DNA of 64,000 bases from Chitinophagales bacterium (lineage in GTDB: Bacteria; Bacteroidota; Bacteroidia; Chitinophagales; Chitinophagaceae): positions 248,001 through 312,000 of the forward strand of contig JAATFV010000116.1 of NCBI GenBank assembly GCA_015655015.1. The letters are read 5' to 3'. The notes under the pieces are model-generated. The model saw only the letters and a program-made list of their open reading frames with translations. It was not told where the DNA came from and searched no databases. Of the stretch, positions 49,597-58,400 are shown one piece after another. Position 1 is the stretch's first letter. The number at the start of each line of letters is the position of its first letter. The position numbers and the translations under genes were made by a program.

Positions 49597-50637
49597 AGCC
49601 TGGGACCAGCCATGTGCCTCACGGACTTTTACCATCGAAGCCAGGATATCGTTCCAGGTCTTTTGTTGTGCCATTACTTCATTGGGAAACATGCAGCCGT
49701 CCCAGCAGATATGCTTGAATGCCTTGGTAAGCTGCCCATTGTCATCCCGTAACCAGTAACCGGCATCTTCTGCAATATTCAATCTGCCATTGGGGTCTGT
49801 AGCCAGGCAATGACGGCCGGTCTTGTCATGAGAACCGGTACCGTGCACCGTACCGTCGTTCTGCGCTACGTGAAAATCGATTGTCCAGGGCCGCAGGGCA
49901 TGGGTCAGCGTTTTGAGCCCCTGCCGGAGCGTCTCCCGGTCCTTCCAGTCGAAGTCGGCCGGAAGGATCCTGTCTTCGGGGCTATTATAGCCCAGCAGGT
50001 ATAACAGCGTATGCGCCATATCCGCCTGGAAACCGATATTGGGACGGTTGACCGCTTCCAACGTATCGATCATCGCTCTCCAGCTATGCATCCCTCCCCA
50101 GCAGATCTCTCCCTCTGCAGCCAGCTTTTCTCCATAACCGGCGGCGACATCGCAGGCTTCCCGAAAAGTTTCCGCGATCAGTCTGGTATTGTTCACCGGA
50201 TCTTTCAACCAGGTTTCCGGATTGACAGCCGAGTCAATACGGATGACACCATAAGGACGGATACCGGCAGCCCGTAATTTTTTTCCAAACTCGCAGGTCT
50301 TGCGCACCTGCGCTACAAAACTGGCCCGTTCTTCCCGGCTGCCCATGGCGGAGCCGCCGGCAGGAGGCCAGATCGGCGCAACGAGGCTTCCCACGACGAG
50401 GTTGAGCGCAGACAGTCTGTCCGCCAGCTTTTTGGCGCCCTCGTCCGTAAGGTCGATCTGAAAATGGGGCTCGAAAAGGCCGATATCGATCCCGTCAAAT
50501 TTTACACCGTTGACGGAGGCCGCAGCAGTCAGCTCGAGCAGGGTATCCAGGGAAATAACAGGCTCGGAACCCGGGCCTTTACCAACGATACCGGGCCAGG
50601 TAGCGTTGTGAAGCTTGGGATAATTATTTGTTTGCAT
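49591..50637 (-). CDS. Xylose-isomerase-like TIM-barrel protein
   Basis: This 348-residue protein matches the sugar phosphate isomerase/epimerase TIM-barrel fold. Metal or catalytic candidates are the Glu in LAAEGEICWGGMHSWRAM, the Asp/His in IGFQADMAHTLLYLLG, the His in IDFHVAQNDGT and the late Asp-Cys of ICWDGCMFPNEV. It begins LHNATWPGIVGKGPGSEP, seen in this family's Gfo/Idh-linked members. It could isomerise or cleave a keto sugar. It follows the cupin gene by 32 bp and precedes Gfo/Idh/MocA; the same operon is likely. Confidence 0.85.
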   Translation of the reverse strand: MQTNNYPKLHNATWPGIVGKGPGSEPVISLDTLLELTAAASVNGVKFDGIDIGLFEPHFQIDLTDEGAKKLADRLSALNLVVGSLVAPIWPPAGGSAMGSREERASFVAQVRKTCEFGKKLRAAGIRPYGVIRIDSAVNPETWLKDPVNNTRLIAETFREACDVAAGYGEKLAAEGEICWGGMHSWRAMIDTLEAVNRPNIGFQADMAHTLLYLLGYNSPEDRILPADFDWKDRETLRQGLKTLTHALRPWTIDFHVAQNDGTVHGTGSHDKTGRHCLATDPNGRLNIAEDAGYWLRDDNGQLTKAFKHICWDGCMFPNEVMAQQKTWNDILASMVKVREAHGWSQAD

Positions 50638-50669
50638 ATCGTTCGATTAAAGATAAAAAGATCAGGCAT

Positions 50670-51893
50670 CTATCGGAGGCCTATTTGTAAATCCGGATTG
50701 CCCGGACCGAAATGTTTCAGCATGACGATCGGGTCAGTGGCGGAAGCATTGGTAATGACCACGCCTTCCTTTGCCGCCAACTCGCTGATAAAGAATTCGT
50801 CATTCGTTAATTGACCGTAACGGATCAGTGCAGGCGTCTCGATCTCCCATACGCCCATTTTGCCGCGCCCCTGCATCATAATGATACCATAGGCTCCGGC
50901 GTCTTTGATGGTGACCGTTGCACCCGGGAAGACCGTCAGCTCTTTGGCGCTGAAGGCTTCCGATTTGTAACAAACCCAGTTTTCGAGATAGCCGTCTGCC
51001 TTCATCGCCTCAATCGATTTTACAGGTTTGGGATGCATATAACGGTGCTCATGCAAATGCGGGTCCACGTTCAGCTCCCAGTCAATGACATCCAGCAGCG
51101 CTTCGAAATCACCGATGCTTTCTTTGGGAGTGCCATTCCAGAGCAGCTCTTCGGGGATGATGGCTTCGTTGACCAGGGACTGGTACATCGCAAAGACATC
51201 GGACGCTTTTTGGGGCTCATACGTGCAGAGACTGCCGGGTGCATGCAACAGACCCGGAGGAACATCCCAGCCCGTACCCGGCTGAAGACGGTAAGCCTGG
51301 GAATAATTGGTGATCTTATTATCGCCTTTGGTAAAGTTTTCCAGGCATTCCCGGATCTGTGCCCGGGTGGTGCCGGGGGCTATACCCATAAAGGTATAAG
51401 GGAAGTCGCCGCCATGATTATTCAGCTGCGGCGGAAAATAATAGGCTTCCGGTTTCCCCAGCTGGCCGATCAGGGCAGCCTTCTCATCATTGTGATGGAC
51501 ATGATGCGGGAGAGGTCCCATATTATCAAAAAATTTCGAATACATGGGCCAGGCGCCGTATTGATCCCAGATCCTCTTCCCGACGACAGCTCCCTTGAGA
51601 TGGTCGATAGCATCTTTTAAAAGGATTTGCTCTTCTTTGGATCCGTCCCGGAAAATGACCGCGCTCAACCCCTCATTCCGGCCGGTTAAGGGGCCGTTTT
51701 TCGCTGGAGTCGTGGAGGAAAACCAACGTTCGTCTATCCCGCCCCGTTGGCCGCCCAGCACATAGTAATCGTCCGGGTGCAATTTGAGCCTTCGCCCGGG
51801 CACGCAAAATGACCGGGGCACCCAGGTGGGAGCCAGACGCAGAATTCCTTTTCCCTGGTCAAATGCTTTTTCTGCTACACTTAGTTTTTCCAT
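50670..51893 (-). CDS. Mannose-6-phosphate-isomerase-like cupin protein
   Basis: This 407-residue protein has a double cupin layout with metal-ligand candidates in PHHVHHNDEKAAL (His, His, Glu/Asp) and the later PPGLLHAPGSLCTYE His. PEAYYFPPQLNNHGGDFPYTF is also typical. It resembles class I mannose-6-phosphate isomerases of the cupin type, which interconvert aldose and ketose forms, but the substrate may be unphosphorylated. It starts 10 bp after the DUF4432 gene and belongs to the same operon. The function assigned here is a family inference. Confidence 0.78.
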   Translation of the reverse strand: MEKLSVAEKAFDQGKGILRLAPTWVPRSFCVPGRRLKLHPDDYYVLGGQRGGIDERWFSSTTPAKNGPLTGRNEGLSAVIFRDGSKEEQILLKDAIDHLKGAVVGKRIWDQYGAWPMYSKFFDNMGPLPHHVHHNDEKAALIGQLGKPEAYYFPPQLNNHGGDFPYTFMGIAPGTTRAQIRECLENFTKGDNKITNYSQAYRLQPGTGWDVPPGLLHAPGSLCTYEPQKASDVFAMYQSLVNEAIIPEELLWNGTPKESIGDFEALLDVIDWELNVDPHLHEHRYMHPKPVKSIEAMKADGYLENWVCYKSEAFSAKELTVFPGATVTIKDAGAYGIIMMQGRGKMGVWEIETPALIRYGQLTNDEFFISELAAKEGVVITNASATDPIVMLKHFGPGNPDLQIGLR

Positions 51894-51903
51894 TGATGGT
51901 AAT

Positions 51904-52983
51904 TTATAAGTTGATTTGATAGGCTTTCAAAAACGTGTCGACCTGTTCCTGCCCGCTCAAAACGGATATCTCCAGGTCATACATCCGGGTCTCAGCCGGA
52001 GCGAGCTGGATCAACTCTCCCTGTTCCCGGGCTTTGGCCTGCCCCATAGGCGCATTGGTACCAGGCTCTAACCCCGTGACATATTCGTTTCTTCCCCAAT
52101 GCTGCCAGTTGGTGAGCCGGGGCAGCTGTTTTTTGGGAAAGCGCAGCACCACGGCAATCCCGATCCCGGGATTGTAGATCCCGCAGGCGCAAAGCCCCGA
52201 AAGATCGGACGTTGGATCGATCACAGCCGATTCCTCGCCGGTGCCCAAATGGGAGTCTATCGGCGCAGGAGCTCTGCGAAAATCATGCCCTTCGCGGAAG
52301 ATCTCATGTACGCCTTCCACATAACGGGGTTGCCAATCTCCTTGCCAGCAGATATGGCTGCCCTGGTCAACCAGCGGCCACCCGAAATTACAATGATACA
52401 GGATCATATGCGGGGCGGGGCTGTTGCCGCGATTGCATACTTCATCGTGGATCCGGATAGAAGCCTGACCGATCGTACCGGAGATGGTGCGTCTTAATTC
52501 CAGGCTGGGGCCAAAGATGGGGGTTTGTTTAACAATACCAGTGATGCTCATATCCATTTTTCCGGCTGCCGGATCGGGCTGGATGATAGACTCTATTTCT
52601 GCCGGGGTATTGCTGATCTCACCATGAAGGCCCCGCTCGCCGTAGATGTCCTTTTCCGGACCTCCGACATGGGAAAGTCCGCAGGTCGTAAGCAAGCCGC
52701 CGCCGAAAGTTCTTAGCCAGCCGATCCCTTTGTCAGAGAAAGGTTGCGGGGACGTGATACCTGACCGGCTCAGCCATACCAGGCCATATTGGTTAAAAAA
52801 TGCGTCGGCGATATCCATCGCCCGATCGATCACCACTTTATAGCGCAGCCCTGTACCCGTATTGATCCAGGCTATGCGGGTGCCCCTCCCTGCCCCATTG
52901 TCCAGCACTGAGGTCTCAATCCCTCCCAGTTGCGCGGGGTTGGAGATCTTATCTGTCCATGATGGCATTGCAGAATGGGGCAT
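51904..52983 (-). CDS. DUF4432 aldose-1-epimerase-like protein
   Basis: This 359-residue protein matches the DUF4432 family, related to galactose mutarotase/aldose 1-epimerase folds. Conserved blocks are GSGRGTRIAWIN-like GAGRGTRIAWINTGTGLRYKVV, FGGGLLTTCGLSHVGGPE with a catalytic-type His, YHCNFGWPLVDQG and the late GRNEYVTGLEPGTNAPMG. It may equilibrate sugar anomers or keto-sugar forms. It is the second gene of the operon, after the heme lipoprotein, from which it is separated by a 114-bp gap with repeats. Function is by similarity only. Confidence 0.8.
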   Translation of the reverse strand: MPHSAMPSWTDKISNPAQLGGIETSVLDNGAGRGTRIAWINTGTGLRYKVVIDRAMDIADAFFNQYGLVWLSRSGITSPQPFSDKGIGWLRTFGGGLLTTCGLSHVGGPEKDIYGERGLHGEISNTPAEIESIIQPDPAAGKMDMSITGIVKQTPIFGPSLELRRTISGTIGQASIRIHDEVCNRGNSPAPHMILYHCNFGWPLVDQGSHICWQGDWQPRYVEGVHEIFREGHDFRRAPAPIDSHLGTGEESAVIDPTSDLSGLCACGIYNPGIGIAVVLRFPKKQLPRLTNWQHWGRNEYVTGLEPGTNAPMGQAKAREQGELIQLAPAETRMYDLEISVLSGQEQVDTFLKAYQINL

Positions 52984-53002
52984 CGTTATTAAAATTGAAT
53001 TC

Positions 53003-53070
53003 GTTGACTTACTGACTGAGTGTTGACTTACTGACTGAGCGTTGACTTGCTGACTAAGTCCAGTTGACCT
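53003..53070. repeat. Tandem 19-bp GTTGACTTACTGACTGAG repeats
   Basis: Units at 53003-53021, 53022-53040, 53041-53062 and a truncated one at 53063 share GTTGACTT and CTGACT. The first three are nearly identical (19, 19, 22 bp). They lie in the 114-bp gap between the heme lipoprotein stop and the DUF4432 start on the minus strand. Confidence 0.9.
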
Positions 53071-53097
53071 TTTGAATCAGCCTGGTCGACGATCGAC

Positions 53098-55839
53098 CTA
53101 TGGCTTTTTCGCAAAGATCGAATCCTGTTTGTTACCGCCGGCCTTAAGATAAGCCAATAAATCCTTTACTTCTTCTCCGTTCAACCGATTTAACAGACCG
53201 GGCAACATGATCGAGGTCTCAGAAAGCCGGGTCCGCTCGACGTCTTTTTTCGGGACAGTGCGAAGGGTCTGCGGCGCAAAGGGATTCTGCGAAACATAAT
53301 AATTTTCGGCATCCTGGTTCATCAGGCGGCCTGTGACCGAACCGCCGTCATGGAGATAGAACACCGTGGCGGCAAATTGATCCGAAATGGTCTTACTGGG
53401 TTCGATGATGGATTCGAGCATGTCTTTATAAGAGAACCGGCTGCCCAGCTGCGTGAGATCGGGCCCTACTGTTCCTCCATCACCGCGCATGGTATGACAG
53501 GCGCTGCACATGACGGCGGTGAACATCGCTTTACCTCTGTCAAAATCACGGTTTGACAGGCCATCCTTTACAAGGGCCAATGCAGTGTCAACCTGCCAGT
53601 CCTTTCCGGGGCCTTTGGGCTGTTGTACGTTGCCAGCTAGCCCCATCTGCGCACGACCGACGATTGAATCACCGGAAATGGTATTAAAATAGGCGAACTT
53701 GTCTTTCGGGACGTTTTTCAATGCATTCTTGCGGGCAAGATCGATAAAACCGACAAAGCTATGCCCGCCCTTATAGCCAAAGGCCTTATAGAACCAGCGG
53801 AAATAGGTTTCGCGTAATTCGGGGGTCCAGCCAATTTTGGCCTGGCACAATACCGTGGCATAATAAGTCTGCTGAGCGGGCGGAACATTGGCTAACATGC
53901 CGGCGATATCCTTACCGTATTGCAGATTACGCAGGATCAGGTCGGAAGATTGGGTAACCTGTTTTTGATAAGACGGATCGTCTTTTGCAGTGGCCATCAA
54001 TGCCATGGTCTTTTCAACCGCCGCCGGGTCTTCCAGGTATACAAGCACCTTGCTCAGCGATCGGTTGAGATTATTGTCTTTTGCGGGGTATTGGGGATCG
54101 AGATCGGCAATGATCTTCGCTTTCACGCCCGCAGAGGGAAGCCCCATTCTCGCCAGGACCAATTCAACAGCACGGAGCAGGTCTATCTGCTGGGATTCGG
54201 TGAGGCGGGTATAATCAATGGCTGCCAATGCGGAGAGCAGGCTGTCTCTAACAGAGGGATTTTCGTTTACGGGCCCGGGATTGGTTACCAGTTTGATTTT
54301 GGCGGTATCCGGCGCGCCTCGCCTGGCCAGGGCAATAGCGGCCTGGGTGAGGGTTACGGGATCTTTTTCAGCCAGGGCCTTTTCCTGCCATTCGCTGACC
54401 GGCTGGTGTTCGACGGCGATACGTGCCGCATAACGGATGAAGCGATCCTCATGTTTCAAATAAGGCCACGCAAAGGCAATAGCATCCGCCTTCGGCGCCT
54501 CGTGATACGTCTCTAGCTTGCGGCGGAGCTTCTGAAGGTCGGTCAGCTCCGGGGCAGCCAGTTTCTCCGTATTGCCCGTATTATCGCCATAATATACGCG
54601 GTAAAGATCCGATTCCAGCCTGCGGCCGCCCGTCAGGAAATAGAGCGCGCCATCGGGGCCGATCTGGCCATCCGTTAAAGGCAAGGGTGAACCGGAGATA
54701 AATTCTTCTGCGGTCGCTTTATAGGTAGCTCCATCGACTTGAGGCTGGAATGCATAAATGATCCCGAAACTCCAGTCGAAAGCATATAACGAACGACGAT
54801 ATTTCTCCGGGAACCGGGCATTCTGACCGCTGAAGACGCTGGTTGGCGAGCCCTGGCCTATATTCAGCAAAGGAGGCAGATTGTCGGGGTAAACGGGAGA
54901 CCATTTATCCGTGCCGGGACGCCAGCCGAACTCTCCGCCGCTGGGTACATGACAGAGGCGGATAGGACGATACCAGGGCAAACCAAAATCCCATTCCATG
55001 TCGGAATCGAAGGTGAACATATCGCCTGCTTCATTGAAGGCAAGATCGAAAGGATTGCGGAAACCGGAGCTGATCAGGCTAAAGTTCCCCCCGGTCGAGT
55101 CGATATGGGCGATCCATCCGCCATGCGTATTAACGCTATTGTCATGCCCGTTAGGATCCCTGATGAGCGGCAGCAGGTTGTCGATCTGCCAGACGGGGGG
55201 CGCTGTGTAGGTATCCATTTTCGGGATTTTGGTAAAGTTGCCCGCAATGATGTATAAAGACTTTCCGTCGGGAGACAATACGATACTGTGCGGGCCATGT
55301 TCGCCATCACCTTGTAGTCTTTTGATCAGGGTAATTTTGTCATATTGATCGTCCCCATCCGTATCCTGCAGGCGATACAGCCCGCTGTGACGGATGACGT
55401 TGGAATCGCCTTCATTGACGTTGACCATCACATAAAGGCTATGGAAGGCATATAACAGACCGTGGGCAAAACCGATCTTCCGGCTCCGTTTGGACGTATC
55501 ACCGGGGAGCTGCAGCGCAATGGAATCTACTTTGATCTTTGACTGGTTGGTATCCGAACCGATCGCTGGAATAGTCAACCGGTATAAATTACCGTACTGG
55601 TCAGAGGCAATCATACGTCCCTTGTCATCAAAGGTCATCGCGACCCAGGATCCCTGGTTGTTGATGCCGGGACTATATAAATGATCCGCGTGAAAGCCTG
55701 ACGGAAGTTTCAGGTGAGCAATTTTGGGATCTGCCGATACCCCGGCACCGGGCTCTTTGGAGTTTTTGCAGGATCCTGCTAAAAGAATAAGAGCTGACAG
55801 GGAGAAAAGCAATTTTACAAAGCGCAAATTTCGACACAT
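53098..55839 (-). CDS. PVC-type heme-binding lipoprotein (propeller, HEAT, cytochrome c)
   Basis: This 913-residue lipoprotein (lipobox ILLAGSC near residue 23) has an N-terminal sugar-dehydrogenase-like beta-propeller, a long HEAT-repeat region and a C-terminal cytochrome c with the heme motif CSACH (codons near 53500). GTVGPDLTQLG follows the heme site, and GRLMNQDAENYYVSQNPF is a domain common in such proteins. It is longer than its relative at 33167. It is the first gene of the minus-strand sugar operon and could oxidise a sugar or pass electrons from a partner enzyme to a respiratory chain. Confidence 0.85.
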   Translation of the reverse strand: MCRNLRFVKLLFSLSALILLAGSCKNSKEPGAGVSADPKIAHLKLPSGFHADHLYSPGINNQGSWVAMTFDDKGRMIASDQYGNLYRLTIPAIGSDTNQSKIKVDSIALQLPGDTSKRSRKIGFAHGLLYAFHSLYVMVNVNEGDSNVIRHSGLYRLQDTDGDDQYDKITLIKRLQGDGEHGPHSIVLSPDGKSLYIIAGNFTKIPKMDTYTAPPVWQIDNLLPLIRDPNGHDNSVNTHGGWIAHIDSTGGNFSLISSGFRNPFDLAFNEAGDMFTFDSDMEWDFGLPWYRPIRLCHVPSGGEFGWRPGTDKWSPVYPDNLPPLLNIGQGSPTSVFSGQNARFPEKYRRSLYAFDWSFGIIYAFQPQVDGATYKATAEEFISGSPLPLTDGQIGPDGALYFLTGGRRLESDLYRVYYGDNTGNTEKLAAPELTDLQKLRRKLETYHEAPKADAIAFAWPYLKHEDRFIRYAARIAVEHQPVSEWQEKALAEKDPVTLTQAAIALARRGAPDTAKIKLVTNPGPVNENPSVRDSLLSALAAIDYTRLTESQQIDLLRAVELVLARMGLPSAGVKAKIIADLDPQYPAKDNNLNRSLSKVLVYLEDPAAVEKTMALMATAKDDPSYQKQVTQSSDLILRNLQYGKDIAGMLANVPPAQQTYYATVLCQAKIGWTPELRETYFRWFYKAFGYKGGHSFVGFIDLARKNALKNVPKDKFAYFNTISGDSIVGRAQMGLAGNVQQPKGPGKDWQVDTALALVKDGLSNRDFDRGKAMFTAVMCSACHTMRGDGGTVGPDLTQLGSRFSYKDMLESIIEPSKTISDQFAATVFYLHDGGSVTGRLMNQDAENYYVSQNPFAPQTLRTVPKKDVERTRLSETSIMLPGLLNRLNGEEVKDLLAYLKAGGNKQDSIFAKKP

Positions 55840-56349
55840 GGCGGAACATTAAAAGGGGATACTTAATTAGAAAATGAGATACTGAGCAATCGTTTTCAAA
55901 AAGGTTCACCTATTCCTCTGATTTCATCAATTGGGGCGTTTGACATCCATTATCAGCTCCCGCTTATCACGTTCGGACTGTTGATAAGTATCCTCCTACC
56001 CAATGTTATCGACTGTCAGTCACAAGTCTACGTTTATTTGCCAAGCTAACTGTCCTGTACCATCATGTAGTCGCAACTTAGCATTGCTAAACGCGAAGAA
56101 ACCGCTAAAAAAATAAAGAAATCACCGGAAACCGCCGATGATGCGGCGATTTTACATTTAGCCTGCCAATGCTTGCGGTTGAGCTAACTTTTGATACGTG
56201 CCGGGCTATAATCTGCCGTATCCCTTTTCTCGTATTCATAATAATAGCTTAATTTATATTGTGGACGCGAAGTTGATAGATTTTGCCGTTTTTTTTCATA
56301 GATTGCAGTAGTAGTTTTTCTCTACTTAATATAAAAGAATAACCATTAT
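55840..56349. other. Gap between divergent heme-lipoprotein and FecI genes
   Basis: No gene was recognised in these 510 bp. A hairpin CGCCG/CGGCG (56133-56148) is followed by a few T residues. A 38-codon open stretch (about 56070-56186, no ATG; reads as an Ala/Lys/Glu-rich peptide ending LHLACQCLRLS) may be a gene fossil. The promoters of both neighbours should lie here, but no full -7/-33 pair was found. Confidence 0.5.
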
Positions 56350-56949
56350 TTGCACTCTACGAAAGAATACGACGAAAGGCAGTTGCTCGAAGACATAGCC
56401 AACGGGGACGAGACCGCTTTCAAACACCTGTACCACCATTACCGTCCCCGCGTTTATACCCTCTCCATCCGGTTGACCGGATCTGCGGCCACTTCCGAAG
56501 AAATCGTCCAGGATGTATTCTTAAAATGCTGGCTCAAAAGATCCGCTTTGACTTCCATCCATAATTTCCCCGGTTACCTCGTTACCATTACGCAAAATAC
56601 CGTCTACACCGCCCTGCGGAATTTGTCGAGGAGACGGCAAAGAACGGCAGAGTACCACAACAACATACCCGATGACCTTTTTCAAAGGGACACCGAAGAA
56701 CGATTGGATCAAAAAGAGATCGATACGATCATAGACCAGGCCATCGACCGCCTCTCCCCACAACAACGACAGGTCTATCATCTCATTAAAAAAAATGGCC
56801 TCACCCGCGAACAGGCCGCGCTGGAAATGCAGGTCAGCACAGAAACGGTTAAATCCCATCTGGCCCAGGCTATCCGTCATATACGCGCCTATTGCATGCT
56901 CCGGCTCGACCTCCCGGTCGTACTATTCCTCTATTGGCTGGCCGGATAA
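56350..56949 (+). CDS. FecI-like ECF sigma factor
   Basis: This 199-residue protein has ECF region 2 (GDETAFKHLYHHYRPRVYTLSIRLTGSAATSEEIVQDVFLKCW, about residues 18-60) and region 4 (IDRLSPQQRQVYHLIKKNGLTREQAALEMQVSTETVKSHLAQAIRHI, about residues 130-178). It begins with a TTG codon; no ATG exists in frame upstream and TTG gives the standard YDERQLLEDIANGDE start. It precedes FecR by 55 bp and a SusC with an STN domain, a typical trans-envelope signalling set. It would switch on the SusC-SusD operon when the substrate is present. Confidence 0.92.
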   Translation: MHSTKEYDERQLLEDIANGDETAFKHLYHHYRPRVYTLSIRLTGSAATSEEIVQDVFLKCWLKRSALTSIHNFPGYLVTITQNTVYTALRNLSRRRQRTAEYHNNIPDDLFQRDTEERLDQKEIDTIIDQAIDRLSPQQRQVYHLIKKNGLTREQAALEMQVSTETVKSHLAQAIRHIRAYCMLRLDLPVVLFLYWLAG

Positions 56950-57004
56950 ACTTTTTTTTCCAACCGGCTCACCCAAAAGACCACGCCCGGTAGTCAATAT
57001 AAAT

Positions 57005-58261
57005 ATGGACGCCTCTTCATTTACATACCTGTGTCATCGCTGCCTGGACAAAACCGCCTCCCAAGAGGAACAAGAGCAGATGCTGACCCACGTGCACGAA
57101 CACGAAGACCTGTTCAAACAGATAGTCGGCGAGGTATTTTTTAAACTGGATCCCGTCGAAGATCTTCCCGCAGAAACTTCCGCGGCATTACTGCGTATGA
57201 TCCTTTCCACGGACACCCGGCCGGCAGCCGGCACGACGGAATATACTTCCAACACTCAGCCGAATACGCCGGTATTGAACCGATCCGCGCCGCGCCTTTC
57301 TATAAGCTCGCCGCGCCTTCTTAAAAGATGGCTGCCCTATGCAGCCGCAGCACTGCTGATCCCGGCGGCGGGATTTTATTTATATAAGACCGCGAAAAAG
57401 GAACCGCTCGCCAATATACCTGTGGGACAGACGATCCGCCCCGCCGGCGATCTGCCGCCCGGCAGCAACAAAGCGATGCTGACCCTCGCAGATGGCGCTA
57501 CTATTGCCATAGACAGCATTCCCGTGGGGCGTATCGCCTTGCAGGGCGGTGCCGTGATCCTGAAATCACGCAACGGCGAAATAATCTATACAGCCGATAC
57601 CGCCCATACGGCCGCTACACCGGCCAGCAATACGATGAGGACCCCCAGGGGTGGCCAGCACCGGCTGACACTTCCGGATGGATCGGTAGTTTGGCTCAAT
57701 GCCGCCTCCTCTATTACCTTCCCCCCCTTATTCCAGGGCAGGGAAAGAGAGGTCAGCATGACCGGAGAAGCATACTTTGAAATAGCCCGCGACCCCGCCA
57801 GGCCATTTTATGTTACCGTCAACGACCGCCTGCGGGTAGCCGTCCTGGGAACCAGTTTTAATATCAATGCCTACGACGATGAGAGCAGCATCAATACCGT
57901 CCTCGTAGAAGGCTCTGTCAGGGTCAACCACGATAACGCTTCCCGCGTCCTGACGCCCGGCCAGCAAGCCCTGGTAGCTGCTGACGGCGACATTACGCTC
58001 AGGAACGATGTCGACCTGCAGGCAGAGACGGCCTGGAAGAACGGGGAGTTCTACTTCGGCGAAAAGACCGACTTCGGCGCCATCATGCGACAGATCGCCC
58101 GCTGGTACGATATAGAAGTGGAATACCATGGCAATGTCACGGGCCATATCGGGGGTTCGATATCCCGCAACGCAAAACTCTCCCTGGTATTGCAGATGCT
58201 GGAAAAAGCGGAAGGAATAAAATTCGAAGTGCAAGGCAGAAAGGTGATCGTCACCCCTTAG
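57005..58261 (+). CDS. FecR-family anti-sigma factor
   Basis: This 418-residue protein has a short cytoplasmic N-terminal part (YLCHRCLDKTASQEEQEQML), a membrane helix (about residues 112-132, LPYAAAALLIPAAGFYLY), a periplasmic FecR domain (RTPRGGQHRLTLPDGSVVWLNAASSITFP) and a C-terminal DUF4974 (GEFYFGEKTDFGAIMRQIARWYDIEV...). The start ATG at 57005 is chosen because the upstream in-frame extension to 56795 overlaps the sigma gene in another frame. It holds FecI inactive until the STN domain of the SusC receptor signals. Confidence 0.93.
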   Translation: MDASSFTYLCHRCLDKTASQEEQEQMLTHVHEHEDLFKQIVGEVFFKLDPVEDLPAETSAALLRMILSTDTRPAAGTTEYTSNTQPNTPVLNRSAPRLSISSPRLLKRWLPYAAAALLIPAAGFYLYKTAKKEPLANIPVGQTIRPAGDLPPGSNKAMLTLADGATIAIDSIPVGRIALQGGAVILKSRNGEIIYTADTAHTAATPASNTMRTPRGGQHRLTLPDGSVVWLNAASSITFPPLFQGREREVSMTGEAYFEIARDPARPFYVTVNDRLRVAVLGTSFNINAYDDESSINTVLVEGSVRVNHDNASRVLTPGQQALVAADGDITLRNDVDLQAETAWKNGEFYFGEKTDFGAIMRQIARWYDIEVEYHGNVTGHIGGSISRNAKLSLVLQMLEKAEGIKFEVQGRKVIVTP

Positions 58262-58400
58262 CCTTATTGTTTTTGTTTACGGGGTTGCCTTAACAAAAAC
58301 CGCCCTGGTGGCTAGACCGGAGCGGCGAGTAGTTCAGGTTAACCTATAGATACAATCTCTGACAGACTGCTATTATTTTAACCTAAACTAACACGAAGTT

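Noticed and set aside
56070..56186. Small gene in the gap before FecI
   Set aside because: The open stretch has no start codon and follows a stop; at most a fragment.
56795..57004. Upstream in-frame start for FecR
   Set aside because: It overlaps the sigma gene in another frame and gives an untypical N-terminus; the ATG at 57005 begins the expected short cytoplasmic segment.
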